Assembly (NCBI GenBank): GCA_003118195.1
Contig: BEXV01000057.1
Span: 216,933-280,932 of the forward strand
Direction of reading: 5' to 3'
DNA length: 64,000 bases
DNA from: Hemicentrotus pulcherrimus
Lineage: Eukaryota; Echinodermata; Echinoidea; Camarodonta; Strongylocentrotidae
Part shown: in pieces, positions 13,411-28,000 of the stretch
Numbering within the stretch: position 1 is the stretch's first letter
Layout: every line of letters begins with the position of its first letter
The notes under the pieces: generated by a model
What the model was told of the DNA's origin: nothing
What the model saw: the letters and a program-made list of their open reading frames with translations, nothing else
The model's database searches: none
Program-made: the position numbers and the translations under genes

Positions 13411-13468
13411 AAAGAGAAAAACAAAAAAAAAAACAAAAAAAAAGACAAAAAGGGGGAGAGGGAGGTGG
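13411..13468. repeat. A-rich then G-rich low-complexity tract
   Basis: A-runs broken by single C and G bases, passing into GGGGGAGAGGGAGG. Confidence 0.8.
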
Positions 13469-15179
13469 GTGCATTATGCATTCATGTATAGCATGGCTCG
13501 ACTTATTAGAAATTAAAGATGACCTCGCCTTTAGTTCACGAACCGCGCATCTATGGGAGCTCGGGAAGAGACAATCCTATCCCTAGACAGTGAATATCCG
13601 CCATCAGCCTCGGGGGGTTGAGTGGGGGACTCCTCGGCTTAAAGAGAAGGTTGAGTACCGACAAAATGAACAGTTATGTGTGAGCTTTCTTACTATTTTC
13701 ATGTAATAGTTTGGAAGATTTTCATTGAATAAAATGTCCACAAAACAAGAACGGTCTTCAAATGCCCTCATGTTGTCGGACGATGACGAGAATAATTTTG
13801 GCTGAAAATTTTAGACAAAACTTCTACACAATAGTGTTTTTAGTCCCATATTCTCTTTTCTGTAAGATGTGTGCGTGATTTATTCATTTCATTCACCAAG
13901 ATTGAGCCCATTCCGTGCCCTTCCGACGATGAAACCTCACAGTGTACACACATTTTATGTATTGGATTTGGAATTTATCAATTTAATTGGTATATCCATC
14001 AATATTGTGTTTGAATATATTTTCAATAAATGGATAACAAAGAAAAAATGAAAACACAACAGTGACATAATTGAATAATAAGATAACGAAAACAGAATGA
14101 ATTGCTACATAATAACCTTTCTTCATTGCGTTCAGACACAGTTTTCTCACAAGGTTATCGCTTTCCTTAGATCTCAACTTTATCTCTAATTTAAGGATAC
14201 TACCTGTCTTGTGGACGGATCCACACATCTTTCCTCACTATACCCTTAATGAAATGATATATAGAACATGACCAACAAGAAATGCCTCTAGGTTTATAAT
14301 CGAGATGACTTCATAGGAGAGATTAACATGAAGATGAGTGACCACGAAGTGTGATCTTATTTTAGTTCACAGGGTTCATTAGACAAGCACCTCAGTAGCA
14401 CATTTTGTCTATAATTGTAATTTTGCTCAAAGCATCTTCGACGGCTTGTGAGACTGTTTTCTTTTCATTGNGGAGGGGGAGGGGGGAATGATTGGAGGGT
14501 AGTTAACCGATTAAACAACAATATCAAATGTACCTGCATATTCCATTCTTATCTGAAAGTGATACAAAGCACAGACAATTCTGTTTTCATCGAGCTCGAG
14601 GCTTGTTGAATTGAAATTAAAACTTTACAAAAACAGTAAACCACATACAATTTATCTACTAACTACATATTCACGACATAAGGTTATCTTCTTCAATAAT
14701 GATTAAAATACTAGAAAATCCTGTACTACTTAATGCATTTATGTTACTGTACACAAATACATAACATAAAAATATAAAATCTAATTCCATTGATCAAAAG
14801 TAAACAAAATGATTGTAGCTTCATAGCAAACATTTTAGACAATAATCTTCACCAACAAAAAAAAAACGGAATTGAAAATTTGGAAGAGTGAGAGCATTTT
14901 CTTTGCATGATGACACATTATAGTTTTTCGGCGCATACAAGATTGCGTTCGTGATAACACTTATGTCTTCTTAATCTAAATTCAATCGATACTTAAACAC
15001 TTACCTATAATAATATATTTGTTTGTATGTTTATTATTCTTAAGAGATGCGAATAATAATCTAAATAGTAATTATTATCCTACAAACAATTAAAAAAATT
15101 ACTGTTTGAATATGATGTGTAAATAAATATAATATTACACTTTCATATTAAGCCATTTGACATAAGAGATAATTATAAA

Positions 15180-15312
15180 AGAAGGAGAGGTGGGGAGCGG
15201 CAAAGAAATAAAAGTAGAGAGAGAGAGAGATACATATATAAGCACGGTAAGAGATGGTGAAAGAGGGAAAGGGAGAGAGAAAAGAAAGAGAGAAATAGAG
15301 AGAAAGAGAAGA
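15180..15312. repeat. GA-rich low-complexity tract
   Basis: Interrupted GA, GAA and GGA units with a (GA)6 core near 15217. Confidence 0.8.
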
Positions 15313-17075
15313 TTTTTTTAATGGAAACTGATATACTCATGACTATCATGTGACGTTCCTATTAGTAGTACAACAACGGTCATATCCGTGATAAAAGATC
15401 TCTTTTACTTCCAATTTGGATACGAAAATGTGTAATTAAATAACAGCCGGGTAATTACCGTTGATAGATATCTTCTTCGTTACAGGTAGTGAGACATTGT
15501 AGTATATGATGACAGCTAACTCTATTATACTGGAAGGAATTAATGAGTTAAAAACAGGGAAATGACAAGTGATCGTGAATGANATTTCTATTAAGTTACT
15601 TTCCATATTTCCCTTTTTATGGGGTGATGGAATACCATATCTTAAGACTTAGAAATTAAAAAATTAAATATTATAATGTCGTTCTCTAAATATATAAAAA
15701 TATGTAATGCCACTTTATGTGTTATGTACCGGTAAATGTTTACGTTTGTACTTAATATATTAATTGCTCATGAGAAGGGAAAAGATAACTAATCAAAATT
15801 ACCATATCAGTGTTCAATACCTAAATGGAATTCAACCCCAAATTACACAAAGGGGCAGCATTTAAACATCACACACACTATATTTCTACTGCAAAATATT
15901 AAAACGAAATAATGATAACACAATTACATTGGAAGGCTAGTAATTGGTCTTTTACAGAAGTGTGTATTTACCAATTGACAGTAGCAATAAATGTTGTAAC
16001 AAATATTCTAACCGTAATCTTCTTTAATGATTTGTTAACCATAAACACGCCTTTAATACAGTTATTAGATAGGAAGATGTAAAAGGCAAAACCTCAAGTC
16101 ACTTTCCATTCGAGGACAAGCTATTAACTTTCAGCCGATGAAGAGGAGCAGTGATTGCGTAACAGATAATGATGCCAATTTCTGGCTGCTAAATTCGTCT
16201 AACTAAAAGCGGAAGAAAGGCCTTGTTAATGGTGACTTGATTGTTTTATAGCTAGTTAGTCACCCGGGAGCAGCGGAATTCCCATAATAAATCGAGACAC
16301 TTGAGAAACCTGTTTTTCTTTAAATAAAATGAAGGTGACAAATAATCAGTTATCGTGTAACGACAGGTGCTCTGATATTCCATCTTTGCAACAACAGGAT
16401 ACAAATACATAAATGTCGGAATAGATTTCGATAAAAGTAGTTATTTGTTGTTTCGTGCTTATTTTATTTTATTGATTGTCTGTAATCGAAGATGGGCAGT
16501 GTTACTTTTAAATTTTAACTGCACGGTAAAACCTTGATTATTTAAAGACATATAATTATATTTTCATAGAGTTTTAAGGCATCCGCATTCTTGTTTGGCA
16601 TAAAAGTGTAATACTGTTACAACAGGAATTTATTAAAAGAATTTTACGAAAACGTATATCAACTGCTTATATCCTATGATCCTTACTTCATAATGATCTA
16701 TAATTCTCTTGTTTTACATCTACTAGGGGTCGGTGTAATTACTAGGTTAAAATTAATTGCTTTAACTTGAAGGGAATTAGAACCATGCAACCCGACAAAG
16801 ATCTCAAATTAGACCTATTATATAACATTTTATAAATGATAGTGGTCAATATTGTGCATAAATTTATATTGAATAGATACTTGAAAAAGCATTTATATAT
16901 CTATGTATATATCTGTATAAAGGCCCGTATAAATAGGCTTATATCGAAATTAAAAGCAATAATATAATATTTCATAAAGAGTAGACATAGAGAAAAAAAG
17001 ATGATGCATATATATTATTTACAGACACAGACAAACAAAAAAGTGTACATGATAGGAGAGAGAAAGATAGATATG

Positions 17076-17103
17076 GAGAGAGAGAGAGAGAGAGAGAGAG
17101 AAA
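17076..17103. repeat. (GA)n microsatellite
   Basis: Pure GA array of about 14 units, 0.9 kb upstream of the candidate promoter. Confidence 0.9.
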
Positions 17104-17979
17104 TCGACAGATTCTAGACAGAAGCATACAGTTAGTGTGAGTTGTAAATCTCGGATCATTTTGACTCTGCTTCAATTCGAACAGAGATGGCGTAATAACA
17201 TCCAGCCTAGCGAGCTGACGGCGTGTGTACACAGTATATCGATTGGTCGTGTCGCTACATGTACATGCATGAGCATACGTTTTACATCAGTTCCTGGTAT
17301 GATACCTGTAATTATTTATTTCAATATATAATTATTTAGGAATTCTCACTAGTAAATATATAAATATTCGTCAAAACTCCCGCGAAAATAGTTTATTTTT
17401 AAATTTCACACCCCCACACACAACACGGGGTCAAATAAAAAAAAAAATTAATTTCTTTAAAAGCAAAGGCCTATCAACAACAAAAAAGCATTTCAGTTTT
17501 GATTTCTTGTATATGTGATGACTATTTTTCTACTTCTTGGAATGTATCTATCTAATATTCATTAAAGCAATCTATCACTCCCATTTTCAGTAAAGAAATT
17601 CCAGCGCTAAAAATTGAGACGATTAGATTACATTAAACGTTTGATATTTTGACAATAACTTATTTTGGAGCAACAACAACAAAATTACGTGATTTACATT
17701 AAAACATGAATTTCGTGAATACAATCAGTTTCGATAGACCACACTCTTATACTTTGCGATGTGTACTTGGACAGTAATGTTGATGTGTTGTTGCTATTGC
17801 CATGTCGCAGAGTTCGGCAAATACGCGAGCCTACTCTGTTTGACTCGCTCGGCGTAAAACTATGGCAGCCATAAACTGAGAATTTTCAACAATCTAATAA
17901 TTCTGCCCGTCTCGCATTGGGCGATGTTAAAATAATTTCACGAAGAGGGGAAAAAAAACTCATTCACTTAGGAGACTGG

Positions 17980-18120
17980 TTAGCTTCGCACCTGCCAATC
18001 ACGATGACGTAGCACGATAAGTGTCTGCTTAATGGGTAAGGGCTGTTGTGATTGGCTGCTTAAAGTGATTGAGCGGTACACGTCACAGTAGTCTGGGCGG
18101 GGCTTGTGCATGGCTGAGTT
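17980..18120 (+). promoter_or_regulatory. Candidate Irx core promoter region
   Basis: GC-richer block 0.8-0.9 kb upstream of the Irx start codon. It has CCAATC (17995-18000), TGACGT (18005-18010), an inverted CCAAT box ATTGG (about 18051-18055), CACGTCAC near 18069 and a GC box GGGCGGGG (18095-18102). There is no clear TATA box. This mix is typical of a TATA-less promoter bound by NF-Y, CREB and Sp1-like factors. The start site itself cannot be read from the sequence. Confidence 0.5.
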
Positions 18121-18880
18121 GGGTGACTGAGCCCCTGTGTATGGCGATAACGGGGCTACTGGTATGGTGTAGCATGGTATGTGTATTAGGGGGTAGCGGT
18201 CATAGACAAGGGGGAAACGACCCATGGGTCTGAAAAAGGTCTAGCTTAGAGACGCGCGGGGCTGACACAAACTCGTGAAAGGCGAGCAAAGCGAGTAGCG
18301 CACGGGCCTCTAACCATTTCAGATGTTATACACTTGCCAACTCGTAGCAAAGTGTGTTTTACATGGGAACGCGTGGTACGATGTACAGGGATTTTGATGT
18401 ATAGGTCCAGTGCCACCGAAAATAGTACACAAAAAGGAGTTTGGACTTTATATTCTACGGACACACACCGAATGTTATCATTACCAGTAGCATCTTCAGT
18501 GAAAGTCGCATCCTGGTTTTATTTGCTGCTGACCCAGTGGTCACTCTCTCCGCCACCCTGGGAGTCCACTTACAACACCCATCTCGCCTCCGTGCACCCT
18601 TTCGTTACCCCTACTGGGATATTTTTCACTCTCTTTAACGTCTTCACTTGGACACTTATTATCAACATTGGAGGTTCTCACTGTTTAGTTTCATCTACCC
18701 TCAACTGTTTTGGGTCAACATTTTTGGTACTACACCAGGAATCGACTCAGTTGGAATCATAATTAATTTGTTTCACTTGTAAAGATACTTGTCTGGTGGC
18801 AGCCACAAGTTATTGCTGTTGCTGACGACTGTTTGTGGCGGTGACCACGTTGCATCGTCTCAGAGATATCTGACTGGAAA
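18121..18880 (+). other. Probable Irx 5' UTR with upstream ORF
   Basis: Stretch between the promoter-like block and the Irx ATG. It has several upstream ATGs, including one opening a 121-codon frame (18397-18762) that closes 118 bp before the Irx start. I recognise nothing in that frame. If transcription starts near 18100 the leader is about 0.8 kb and uORF-rich; a closer start would remove it. Confidence 0.4.
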
Positions 18881-18928
18881 ATGACCAGCTATCCCCAATT
18901 TGGATTTCCATACCCTGCTTCTTCTCAG
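18881..18928 (+). CDS. Irx: Irx coding exon 1 (start codon)
   Basis: Encodes residues 1-16, [16 protein letters not shown], the typical Irx N-terminus. The start context is gaaaATGa, with A at -3. The donor is CAG|GTAAGT at 18929, phase 0. The exon probably extends upstream as 5' UTR, since no acceptor is needed and a promoter-like region lies about 800 bp upstream. The family usually starts MSYPQFGYPY, so this ATG is well supported. Confidence 0.92.
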
Positions 18929-21900
18929 GTAAGTTCAGACAAAAGAAAGAAAAAAAAAACGAATTTGTATACTTTTCTTCAAACTGTTAAGGAATATTTT
19001 ACTATGTTTCATCAGTAAAATGTAAATACACAACGATGTATTTCTGTAACAAAAACTACATCAAACACGTGCAATCGTGATATTTCTTATCCTTCTAACT
19101 TGAACTGTATTTTAATTAGAAATGTTAATTACAGAATCGAAGTGCATAAAACTAAAGAATTTTTGTTTTCATGTAAAGCACAATCTACCGAATTTATATT
19201 CCAGTGATTTCCCTCGTCTATAATGCAATATGATATCTTGCCAACTTTGGGGCAATGTGCACTTATTGTGATTTGTAGAAAAGGTACACTTTATCATATG
19301 CCAACTTCGATTTGAGAGTAAGGAATTCGTTTATACAAGTTAACTCTAACTTGATCAGTAGATGCAGAGCACTCAGAAGTCAGTCGCTGCTTATACGCAC
19401 ACGACTCCATACATTGTTACGGAACGTAGCGGTATCTCCCGGTCCCAGTGCGGCCGAGTATACACCTATCTATGCATACCCTCATACTCTACGAACTGGA
19501 TAGAGTTAGTTTATTGTACGACCTGAATTGGTTTAAAAGTTAATCATTGGTTTAAGTTCAGTGAGTGGATGAATTGTATTATCAATGTGCGCCCTGCTGA
19601 AACTAAATTTTAATTCTCAAGTTAGAAAGTGATTAAGACTTTAAAATACCCTATAAGGCACATAATATTGTAGATACTTATTACTGGAATAGGATAGAGA
19701 ATATTTTATTGACATACTTGATCCAGATATTGTAAAGAATGTTCTGAATATGTCTACCAGGCATCAAGATCCCCATTACCATTCTTTTTCATCGTCATTG
19801 AATCGTAATAATAATTCAGTCAGACTTGTTTGACACATAATAACATTATACCCTTAACTGAATCGTGTTAACGGTTATTAATTCCTTTATGAGTCGATGA
19901 ATACGGTTGCTACCAATTAATAAGATAATCACTCCCTCTAAGCTATGTTGACGAACTTCTGAAACGTGTTGAATTATTTTCAGAACGAGCACGCGTATAA
20001 AAGGCTAGTCGGCGTCCATTCTGTTTGTACTTTTTAATTTATCCCAATTATGTTTTGAAAGATTTTGAATCATTGATGATTTTTTTTTTGTATGAAAATA
20101 AGGCGTTGGGTCGTATCATTTGGTTATGACCTACCATTTTAGATTGCCTCGCTGCTTTATGAGCCGCAATATAGGCGTTTATATTCCACCTGTCATAGTG
20201 CTGGCATTGTCACCTCATAATAGAGAAAAAGACAATGGCACAATGTTACAGGGTTAAGGGTAGAATGGAAGAGAATAGAGGCAACACGCAGCGATTGTAA
20301 TTAAAAGTAAATCGAACATAAAGAGGAACAAAAGCCAAAGTAACTCGGTCAAATTATCATTTCTCTCTGTGTTATACACATGTCGATTGGCGTCTTTATC
20401 ATTTGTCCTTAACTAGGGTAGGTAATTATAATCGGTATAATTAAAGGTTAAGTCATTTTTCATCAATGAAGGAAAAAAACATTGTTACATGTAAACAAAA
20501 ATGAATGACGCTTAGATAGAAAATAAGGGATCCTTGATTAATTATTCATTGTTTAAAAGAAATTATGTCACCCAGAAAATACTGTTAGTTTAGTGTGCTT
20601 TTCTTGAACAAAATAAGACGCTATTCAAACTTGAGATATAGAATTTTGGATAAAGTATGTCTTGTTATTCCTCTCTTTTCCTTCCAGTTACTCATGTCAG
20701 CCGCGGCTCCCGCTACCACATGCTGCGAGTCAGGCCGCCCGGTGGCCAGCGATCCACACCCGGGCCAGGCTGTATGTTGCCCGCCGATAGACAGCCGGGC
20801 AGCGATACTCCATTCAGCTCGGGTCTCAGGCCTACCCACCGCACTGTACTCGTCGCCCTACGCTGCCGCAGCGGCGGAGCAGGGATACGTACACTTCGCT
20901 GCCGACCCATCGGCTTTCTACTCACCTCTGGTAAGTCTCCATCTTTATTTCCTACCGAATGTTTCGCGGTAAGAGTTTCGATGCGGTATTTAGGCTCGAC
21001 TTTCGACAGTATGAAGTGAAAATTAATGTAGCCAATGTAACGATTTAATCTAAATTATCCGATGAAGTCAGCATACAGATTCACAATTTGATAACAGACC
21101 AAGGATTCTAAACAATTTCACTTTCTGTTTTATTTCCGACTTGACCTACTTTATTACCACCATACTTCGAAAGACTTGTTCGGCATATGGGACAATAGAT
21201 GTAGCAATATTGTTATTATGGTTAGATATAAAAAGCTTGATGGATAATGCAGCGTTATGTTAAACCTATCAATTTCATTGTACCCTTTTATGATAACATG
21301 ACGACATTTTATGAGTTGAAATCCATATTATATTTTGTAAATGATGACAGTGTTGAAGAAACATTAATTTTAGTTCAACGACTTTGCGAATGGATTATGA
21401 TATAAATAACTCACCAATCTTAGCCGGAGGGAAGATTCGATCGAGAAAAAAAGCTTCCCTTTCTCCATCAACTCTAAGCTCATCAATTATCTCTCATTCT
21501 TTGGGAAAAACAAAATGATCCAAATTTGGCACGAAGAAAAGAGAGAAATAAATTATACCGCATCATTGTTATCTCACACAATAACGTCAGGAGGCGATAC
21601 GCATAGACAGATTTTATCAAACAATATTCTCGAATATCATTTTTCTTCCTTTCTATCTTACTTCGTCTCTCCATTTCTCTCTCCCACTCTCTATTATACT
21701 TCTATACTTGCTACAAAGTTTAACAATTACGTTTCTTATAGTCAGAATATAATGCCTCTAAAGTTCGCTGTAAATGGCGTGAAATACGAGATCTTCATAT
21801 AAATGTGCGGTTAGCATATTATAATAATATTGTGGTTAAGATGTATGAAATGTTAAGGTTTAAAAGAAATATCTGGCAGGGAAAAGGAAGGGTATCGTTG

Positions 21901-24636
21901 GTCAAATTAAGATAATTTCAATGGTGACTTTGTAAATTCACCAGGCCTGAAATTCACTGGATGATAAAAGGCCACATCGCGTTTGATTTACGAGTCAATA
22001 ATTGTTAATCTTTCAACAGAGGTTTTTTTTTTCTTCAAAATGTTATGATGTTTGTGTCAAATGTTTTGACCAAACTAAACAAATCAAATAAAGTATATCA
22101 ATTAAAAAAAAACCAAGTCATTTATAATGATCATCAGTTCTGTATCAAGGTGTTTTAGATTAACCAGATTAACTATAAACTAATCTTTATAAAAAGTCAT
22201 GATGTTGTATTTTGTTGATTTAATTCGAATAAAAAACAAATAAACATGGAATAGATTAAGATTATTCGTCTTAATGTATTATAACTATCTAGATGTATGA
22301 TTTGGCAAACAATCATTTAATATCTTTGGGAATAATCCAAATGTAGTTGAATAAATTGTAGTAATTTTATGCAAACTTGGAGTGGTAGTTGTTATTTGTT
22401 ATTCCGTGCACATGATGTAAAAGGAGAAATGGTTGGGTTGGATAAAAATGATATTTGTAATAAATTAGGAATCAAAGATGCGAGCAAATGGGGAGTTTGA
22501 CTATTTAGGACATCCCCCTTTTCCTCTGTCTGCTCCCATCTCTCTCTCTCTCTCTGGCCCTGTTTCTCTCCCTCTCTATATTTCTCTCTTCCTTCTCCTC
22601 CGCCCGAATTCCTCCCTCTCCTCTCTTCCCCCTTTCCCTCCCCCCTCTCTCTCTCTCTTTTCCCTCTCTGTACAATCCATGCTCTATTATGTTCACCCCT
22701 CTCTACGTTTCTCCACTGTCTCTGTCTGTCTCATTGCCTCTCTCTCGTTCTCTCCTCACCCCTCTCTCTTTCTCTCTCCTCTCTTTCTCTCTCTTCATTT
22801 TTTTTTTAATATTTCGCGCGAGTCCTTTCATGACCAATGATGGGCTTAATGGGCGATCATAAGTATGATGCCTCGGGCAATAGTACTGAATATACCCCTC
22901 TAAAGAAAGTGATATAGTATACAAAATACCCCCCCCCCCCTACAGAGACCATGATTAATAACGATCATTTTCATCTACACTCTCATAGTTCGATAAACCC
23001 TCAGCTTAATAGTTTAATTTCAAACAGCATCGTTGCTATTTTTCATTTACCAATCGAGCTGATCTTATAGATTAACTTACAGATCGGATATGTGTTTTTT
23101 TTTCTTTTACCTGTTTAAAAGACAATCAGTGAAAACTCGGTATGATTACAAAAAACCTCTGGATATAAATGAAAGATTGTGGTTTAAATTACACGAGGAG
23201 GATATCTTATGCGAGTATGAAGCGCGTTTATGGATACGTTTGGCAATAAAATAGAAATAAACATTTGTAGAATTTGGTGGTATGTTGTTTTTAGATATTG
23301 ATAAAATTCAAACCAAACCTTCACTTGACAACCTGGGGTGAATAATGATTAATAAAGTACTTGAAACGAGCATCGCATATTTGCATTATGAAGAGCGTGT
23401 AAAACCTGTGTGCATGATGGGCTTAAGCCGCAGCACACAATCATCCTACATTTTAATCCAGTATTATCATCATGATCAGAAGTCATGCAGTCTGTAAGGA
23501 AAAAAACATGTTACTTGCTTGACAACAATGCAAAACGAAACATGAGATTTAGGACGGAGACAACACCCATATCCAAAAGTTCTCTAAAAGCTCCTTATAC
23601 CCGATGTAATTTTCGAGGCCAACATTCAACATTGCATTCATCGCACCAAACGACTTAACCGTGCTTTTAAGCAGAGCCCCTTCTTACTTCTTTTCATTTT
23701 TTGCCTTGTCGATCAAGCATTTAATGGTAGAGACAAGCGAAGAATTGTGTACCGAGCGATTTAATGGCGAACAAAACCGGTCCGATGCAAACCGATCGAT
23801 ACAAGAGGCATTGTCCACTAAAGATGGATGTAAAGCTTAAGGAATGAAAAGCAAGAGAGGTTTGAATACAAATGATCCACGTATAGATAATTCGAATTTG
23901 TATACCGCAAGTCCGTATGTATACGAGTTTCTGTTGTAGTCAGACAAGAGATTTTAAGAATATGATCGTCTCCTAAGTGTTCCAGAAAAATATATGTTAA
24001 TAGAAAGTAAAGATTACAACGAAAGGATAAATAAAGAGGGGGTAAAATGGAAAGAATGATCGATGAACGGAGGATGCGTTGCTCGACAATAATTTTGACG
24101 AAGAGGAACGCAAATAATGTTATACTTGACCAGTTGAAATAATGAACGTTGGACAACCCTTCATTTGAATTTCCTCCTTAATATCAGATTTCTTCCATTT
24201 TGTATAAACTCTGAGTCTGAGAATCAGTTCATGAAGTGCTTCATATTAATAGAAACCAAATTCGAATTTTCGCTCTCATCTCCGCGTGTTGTTTAGCATC
24301 CGCTAAAATGTCAAACAGTGATCAGTCAAAATGTCAGAGAAATGGATACAAAAGAAAGGAGGAAAAAAAAGCAATAATGGGCCTTGTGTGGCAAGTGCCA
24401 ACTCGCACGGACTGAATTCCCCCATAATATCTTAGATGTTAATATGCCCTTCGCCTCGCTCTCTCCCTTCTCCTTTTATCATTTTATTTATCTGAATCCA
24501 AATTTACTTTACATCCATCCATAGCTAATGATTTTCTGTAAACCTCATAATTGGCTCTTTACCCCCTTTTCTATCTCTCTGTCTCCGAACCCCACTCCCC
24601 CTTCCCCCTTTCTCTCTCTCTTTCTCTCCTCCCCCT

Positions 24637-24667
<31 letters not shown>

Positions 24668-25048
24668 TCCCTCCCTCCCTCTCTTCCCCACTTTCCCTCT
24701 CTCTGCCTATCTCTCTCAAAGTGTGTATGGTCGGAGGAAGCGAGTTGCAATGTCAAGTGTGATGGAGCGCTGGGTTAACTTGCCTCAATCTAGAGCTCTG
24801 CCGGTAATGGAAACTTGATCGCTCGCCCAGACTCAGGGCGAGAAAACAGTTTTCACGGACGGGGGCCCCATGTTTGCAAACGGCATTTGGTTGGATAAGC
24901 GCATTGTTTGGCATTATAGCATTGGTATACATTTTCAGGACTATCATCATTTCCCCCTCTTGCTTTGCTTGCCTAAGATCTCGAAGATCGCAAGCTTTTA
25001 AAGCGAGAATGAGAGAAAAAACAAAAGGCTAAAATTGTGATGAGTAAT

Positions 25049-25088
<40 letters not shown>

Positions 25089-28000
25089 TTCGGATGCCGT
25101 GCGGTCAATATCACGGCAGTAAGTTTGTGTTGTGCACTCGGAAGTTGTGAATATTATATGGCGGATTGCGTCGCGAAAGAATTGTTGATGTACCAGCCAA
25201 ACCTTATTGAGATGAAACTAAATATTTTTATCAGAACGGATGAGCCGAAATTGAGAACAAGAAGTATCGCATATTTCTCAGCATAAAAAAAAAAAACCAT
25301 AGATAATCACAAATAAAGGCATGCTATTACATTGAATGCACAGAAAGTGGAATTAAACGCACAAAATCTGGCTGTTGATTATCCTGTAAAGAGACAAAAT
25401 TATTGTCATATCTTTAAGTTCTTGAATAAAATTTAATCATTTTGAAATCATTCTCAAGATCAAGGATGTGGGCGAATCTGTGGGTTCAGACTTTGATTTA
25501 CCCTTTTTTGTTCTCAAATCACGAACGTCACAATAGTTTCCACTCTCCAATTAGATGCCAGTCCGATTAGAAATACAGTCATAATCTGCAAACAAATTGG
25601 TAGAATAAAATGCACAAATTCCTTCACATAATATTGAATATACATGTAGGCATTCAAATTGAAAGAATAAAATAACCAGTTAAGATATACGACACCAGGG
25701 TACATTTTGAATCATCTTCTTTAACCTTATTGTGGCAAGTAAAAACGACAGTGTTATTTCATACACGATGATGATCATTATCTTGGTGCTAGAAACAAGT
25801 AAATAAGATATTGAAGTAAGCAGAGACCATACAGGAATAACAAAAGACAATAGCCTCTATAATTATAGACGACAATTCAGCTTTGAAGCAGTCAAAGGAA
25901 TATAATCCAAAAATATTTTTTTAGATAGCTAGATTGCATTACAGTAACTAAATCATAAGTAGAGTTATTGTTGNGGAGGGAGGGGGGTATACACAACATG
26001 GAAATTATATGCCATATATAGGAAATAAACACCGATATGAAATCACATCAGATACACACTGACAAAAAAGAATGAGGGAATTATGTAAGTGCGATATACT
26101 AGTATAGCATGCGATATGAAATTAAATGACCCTTATCAGTTTGGGATTAATTATTGAAAGAAAGGGTGACTCGATCGCTGTATGATTCAGCGATTGTGAA
26201 TAATGAGAGAGAATCAATCACGTCTTTGCTTCTCCCCTCCGAGACCACTGATAATATGATTATAATCATGATGTCACCTTTTGGAAATAATTACAAATAA
26301 ATCTAATGTAATGACCATATCCGATGCAAATGATGTCTGCTAAGTTATTAAGCTTTCTCAAAAGCAGTCGTTGTTTCTTTTTGAATATTGTAAGATAACG
26401 CCCTCCGAACTGTTTTGATTTAATTTAATGTTTGTACTTTAATTCAGACTACCAAAGTTTGCTTACAAGATTTATTTCGACTTTTGTTTCTCCTTGAATA
26501 TTACAAGGTATTGTCTAACAAACTTGTTTTATTTCATTGAATTCTGTAGTTTCATTTAGCCTATCAACACGAGTGTGCTTATTAGATTCAATTCGTCTTT
26601 TGTTGCTGTTTTCCCTTGAAATTCCGGTTTGGTCGTCATTTATATCTGTCATTTTCCCTCCCTGTCTTGTAATTACGCTCATCAATTCATCCCAAGATAT
26701 TGACCTCTTTTTCATTTCTTTTCCAAATCTCATTCTTTGATGATAGTCATTCAAGTACACAGATGATTCACGTTTTATAATCCACCCAATAAATCAACTT
26801 ATCGTGATGATTATGATAGTTGCTTCCGTATTCAAACATTCAAATTACATGCGCACCCATCCGCGAAATTATCAAATACGCATGAAGTTGTATAGAGAAT
26901 GACGGGCCCATTATGAGCCCCCCATGCAGGTGCTTCGCGTTAACCCAAACCACAAATACTGGTCCGGACAGTTTTGAGAAATGGACCGGTAGGGGGCTAC
27001 ACGATTTTGAAAGGACCTCTGCCATGTTTCCTTAATAATGGGTGTAAAACAAATATTTCGTCTCCTGCAAACGGTGACTCAATTTTCGATTTAACGTGAG
27101 GACTTCCCCGTTTACATGTATAAAAAAGGAGAAGAAACAAAAAGTAAAGTAAAAGGAAGGTTGTTGTTTGTTGAAGATGGATCGACAGCTTTGCATAATG
27201 CGATAATTGGATGATAATTATGTTAATTCCCTCAAATAATAACTTCATTTAAACTACTTTAAAATAGGCACATTATCTAATCATCACACGGTGTCATATT
27301 GTTACACGCATGGCTGGTTCTTACCAAATTGTTATGGATATGTATTTTTTTCTAAATGAAAGACAGGTTGGTTCATCTCCTGCTCATTTACATATTTAAA
27401 AAAAGTGACGATTTACGTTTGTTATCAATACGTTTAAGAAAACGTTTATAAGTATATCAGTACATCAGTTGTATATTATCATAACATCGTCATTTTAAAC
27501 ATTCGCATTGACAACATTTGGAAAAACCGACAATTAGTTTTAAACCCAAGCTTGTAGCGTGATTGCTTTTTGCATAAGTATTCTTCGACGATATAAACAT
27601 GTTCGAGATTATTTGAAGATTCAAAGTCGCCATTAAAATACTGAATGAAAAACCTACAAAGTTTGTTTAATTTTTATAAATCATTTAGGGGTTCAGTGAA
27701 AATATTGAAAAAGTAAGTTTACATGTTTTACTTCTATTAAAAAAATGAAAAAAGGAACTCGTTCCATTAGTTTCATAAGTTACCAGTCTCGAACAGGATT
27801 CGATATCAAATTTTTTCCCCCGTATTTATATCTTTAATTTCTTCTGTATTTCTAACCATATTGTATTTTATCTTTTATTGGTATTACAGAGCTCTGCGTA
27901 TGCTGACTTGAAGGGTACACCAGAGGGTTACGCCGCTGCGCTAGCGGCCCAACAAGCTGCCTGCTACCCGTACGACCCAGCTACCTACCAGTACTATGGT

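Larger units (their letters stand above)
7863..17979. other. Non-coding 5' flank, proximal
   Basis: Apart from the SINE, microsatellites, tandem duplication and CpG-dense patch listed separately, I see no gene. Block 12770-12930 is GC-richer and open in one frame for 98 codons, but has no recognisable protein and no convincing splice sites. 13470-17000 is mostly AT-rich with two single N bases (14471, 15583). Confidence 0.5.
20931..27889 (+). other. Irx intron 2 (6959 bp)
   Basis: GTAAGT donor, TATTACAG acceptor. It is the largest intron and holds the CT and GA tracts listed separately and a single N at 25974. No exon-like sequence of another gene was found; open frames of up to 112 codons inside it look random. 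Confidence 0.88.

Noticed and set aside
20621..21019. Alternative frames over exon 2
   Set aside because: Shadows of the GC-rich Irx exon; only the frame with TCCESGRP fits the family and the splice phases.
22478..22924. Open frames in CT/GA tract of intron 2
   Set aside because: Low-complexity translation (Ser/Leu/Pro and Arg/Glu) of a simple repeat.
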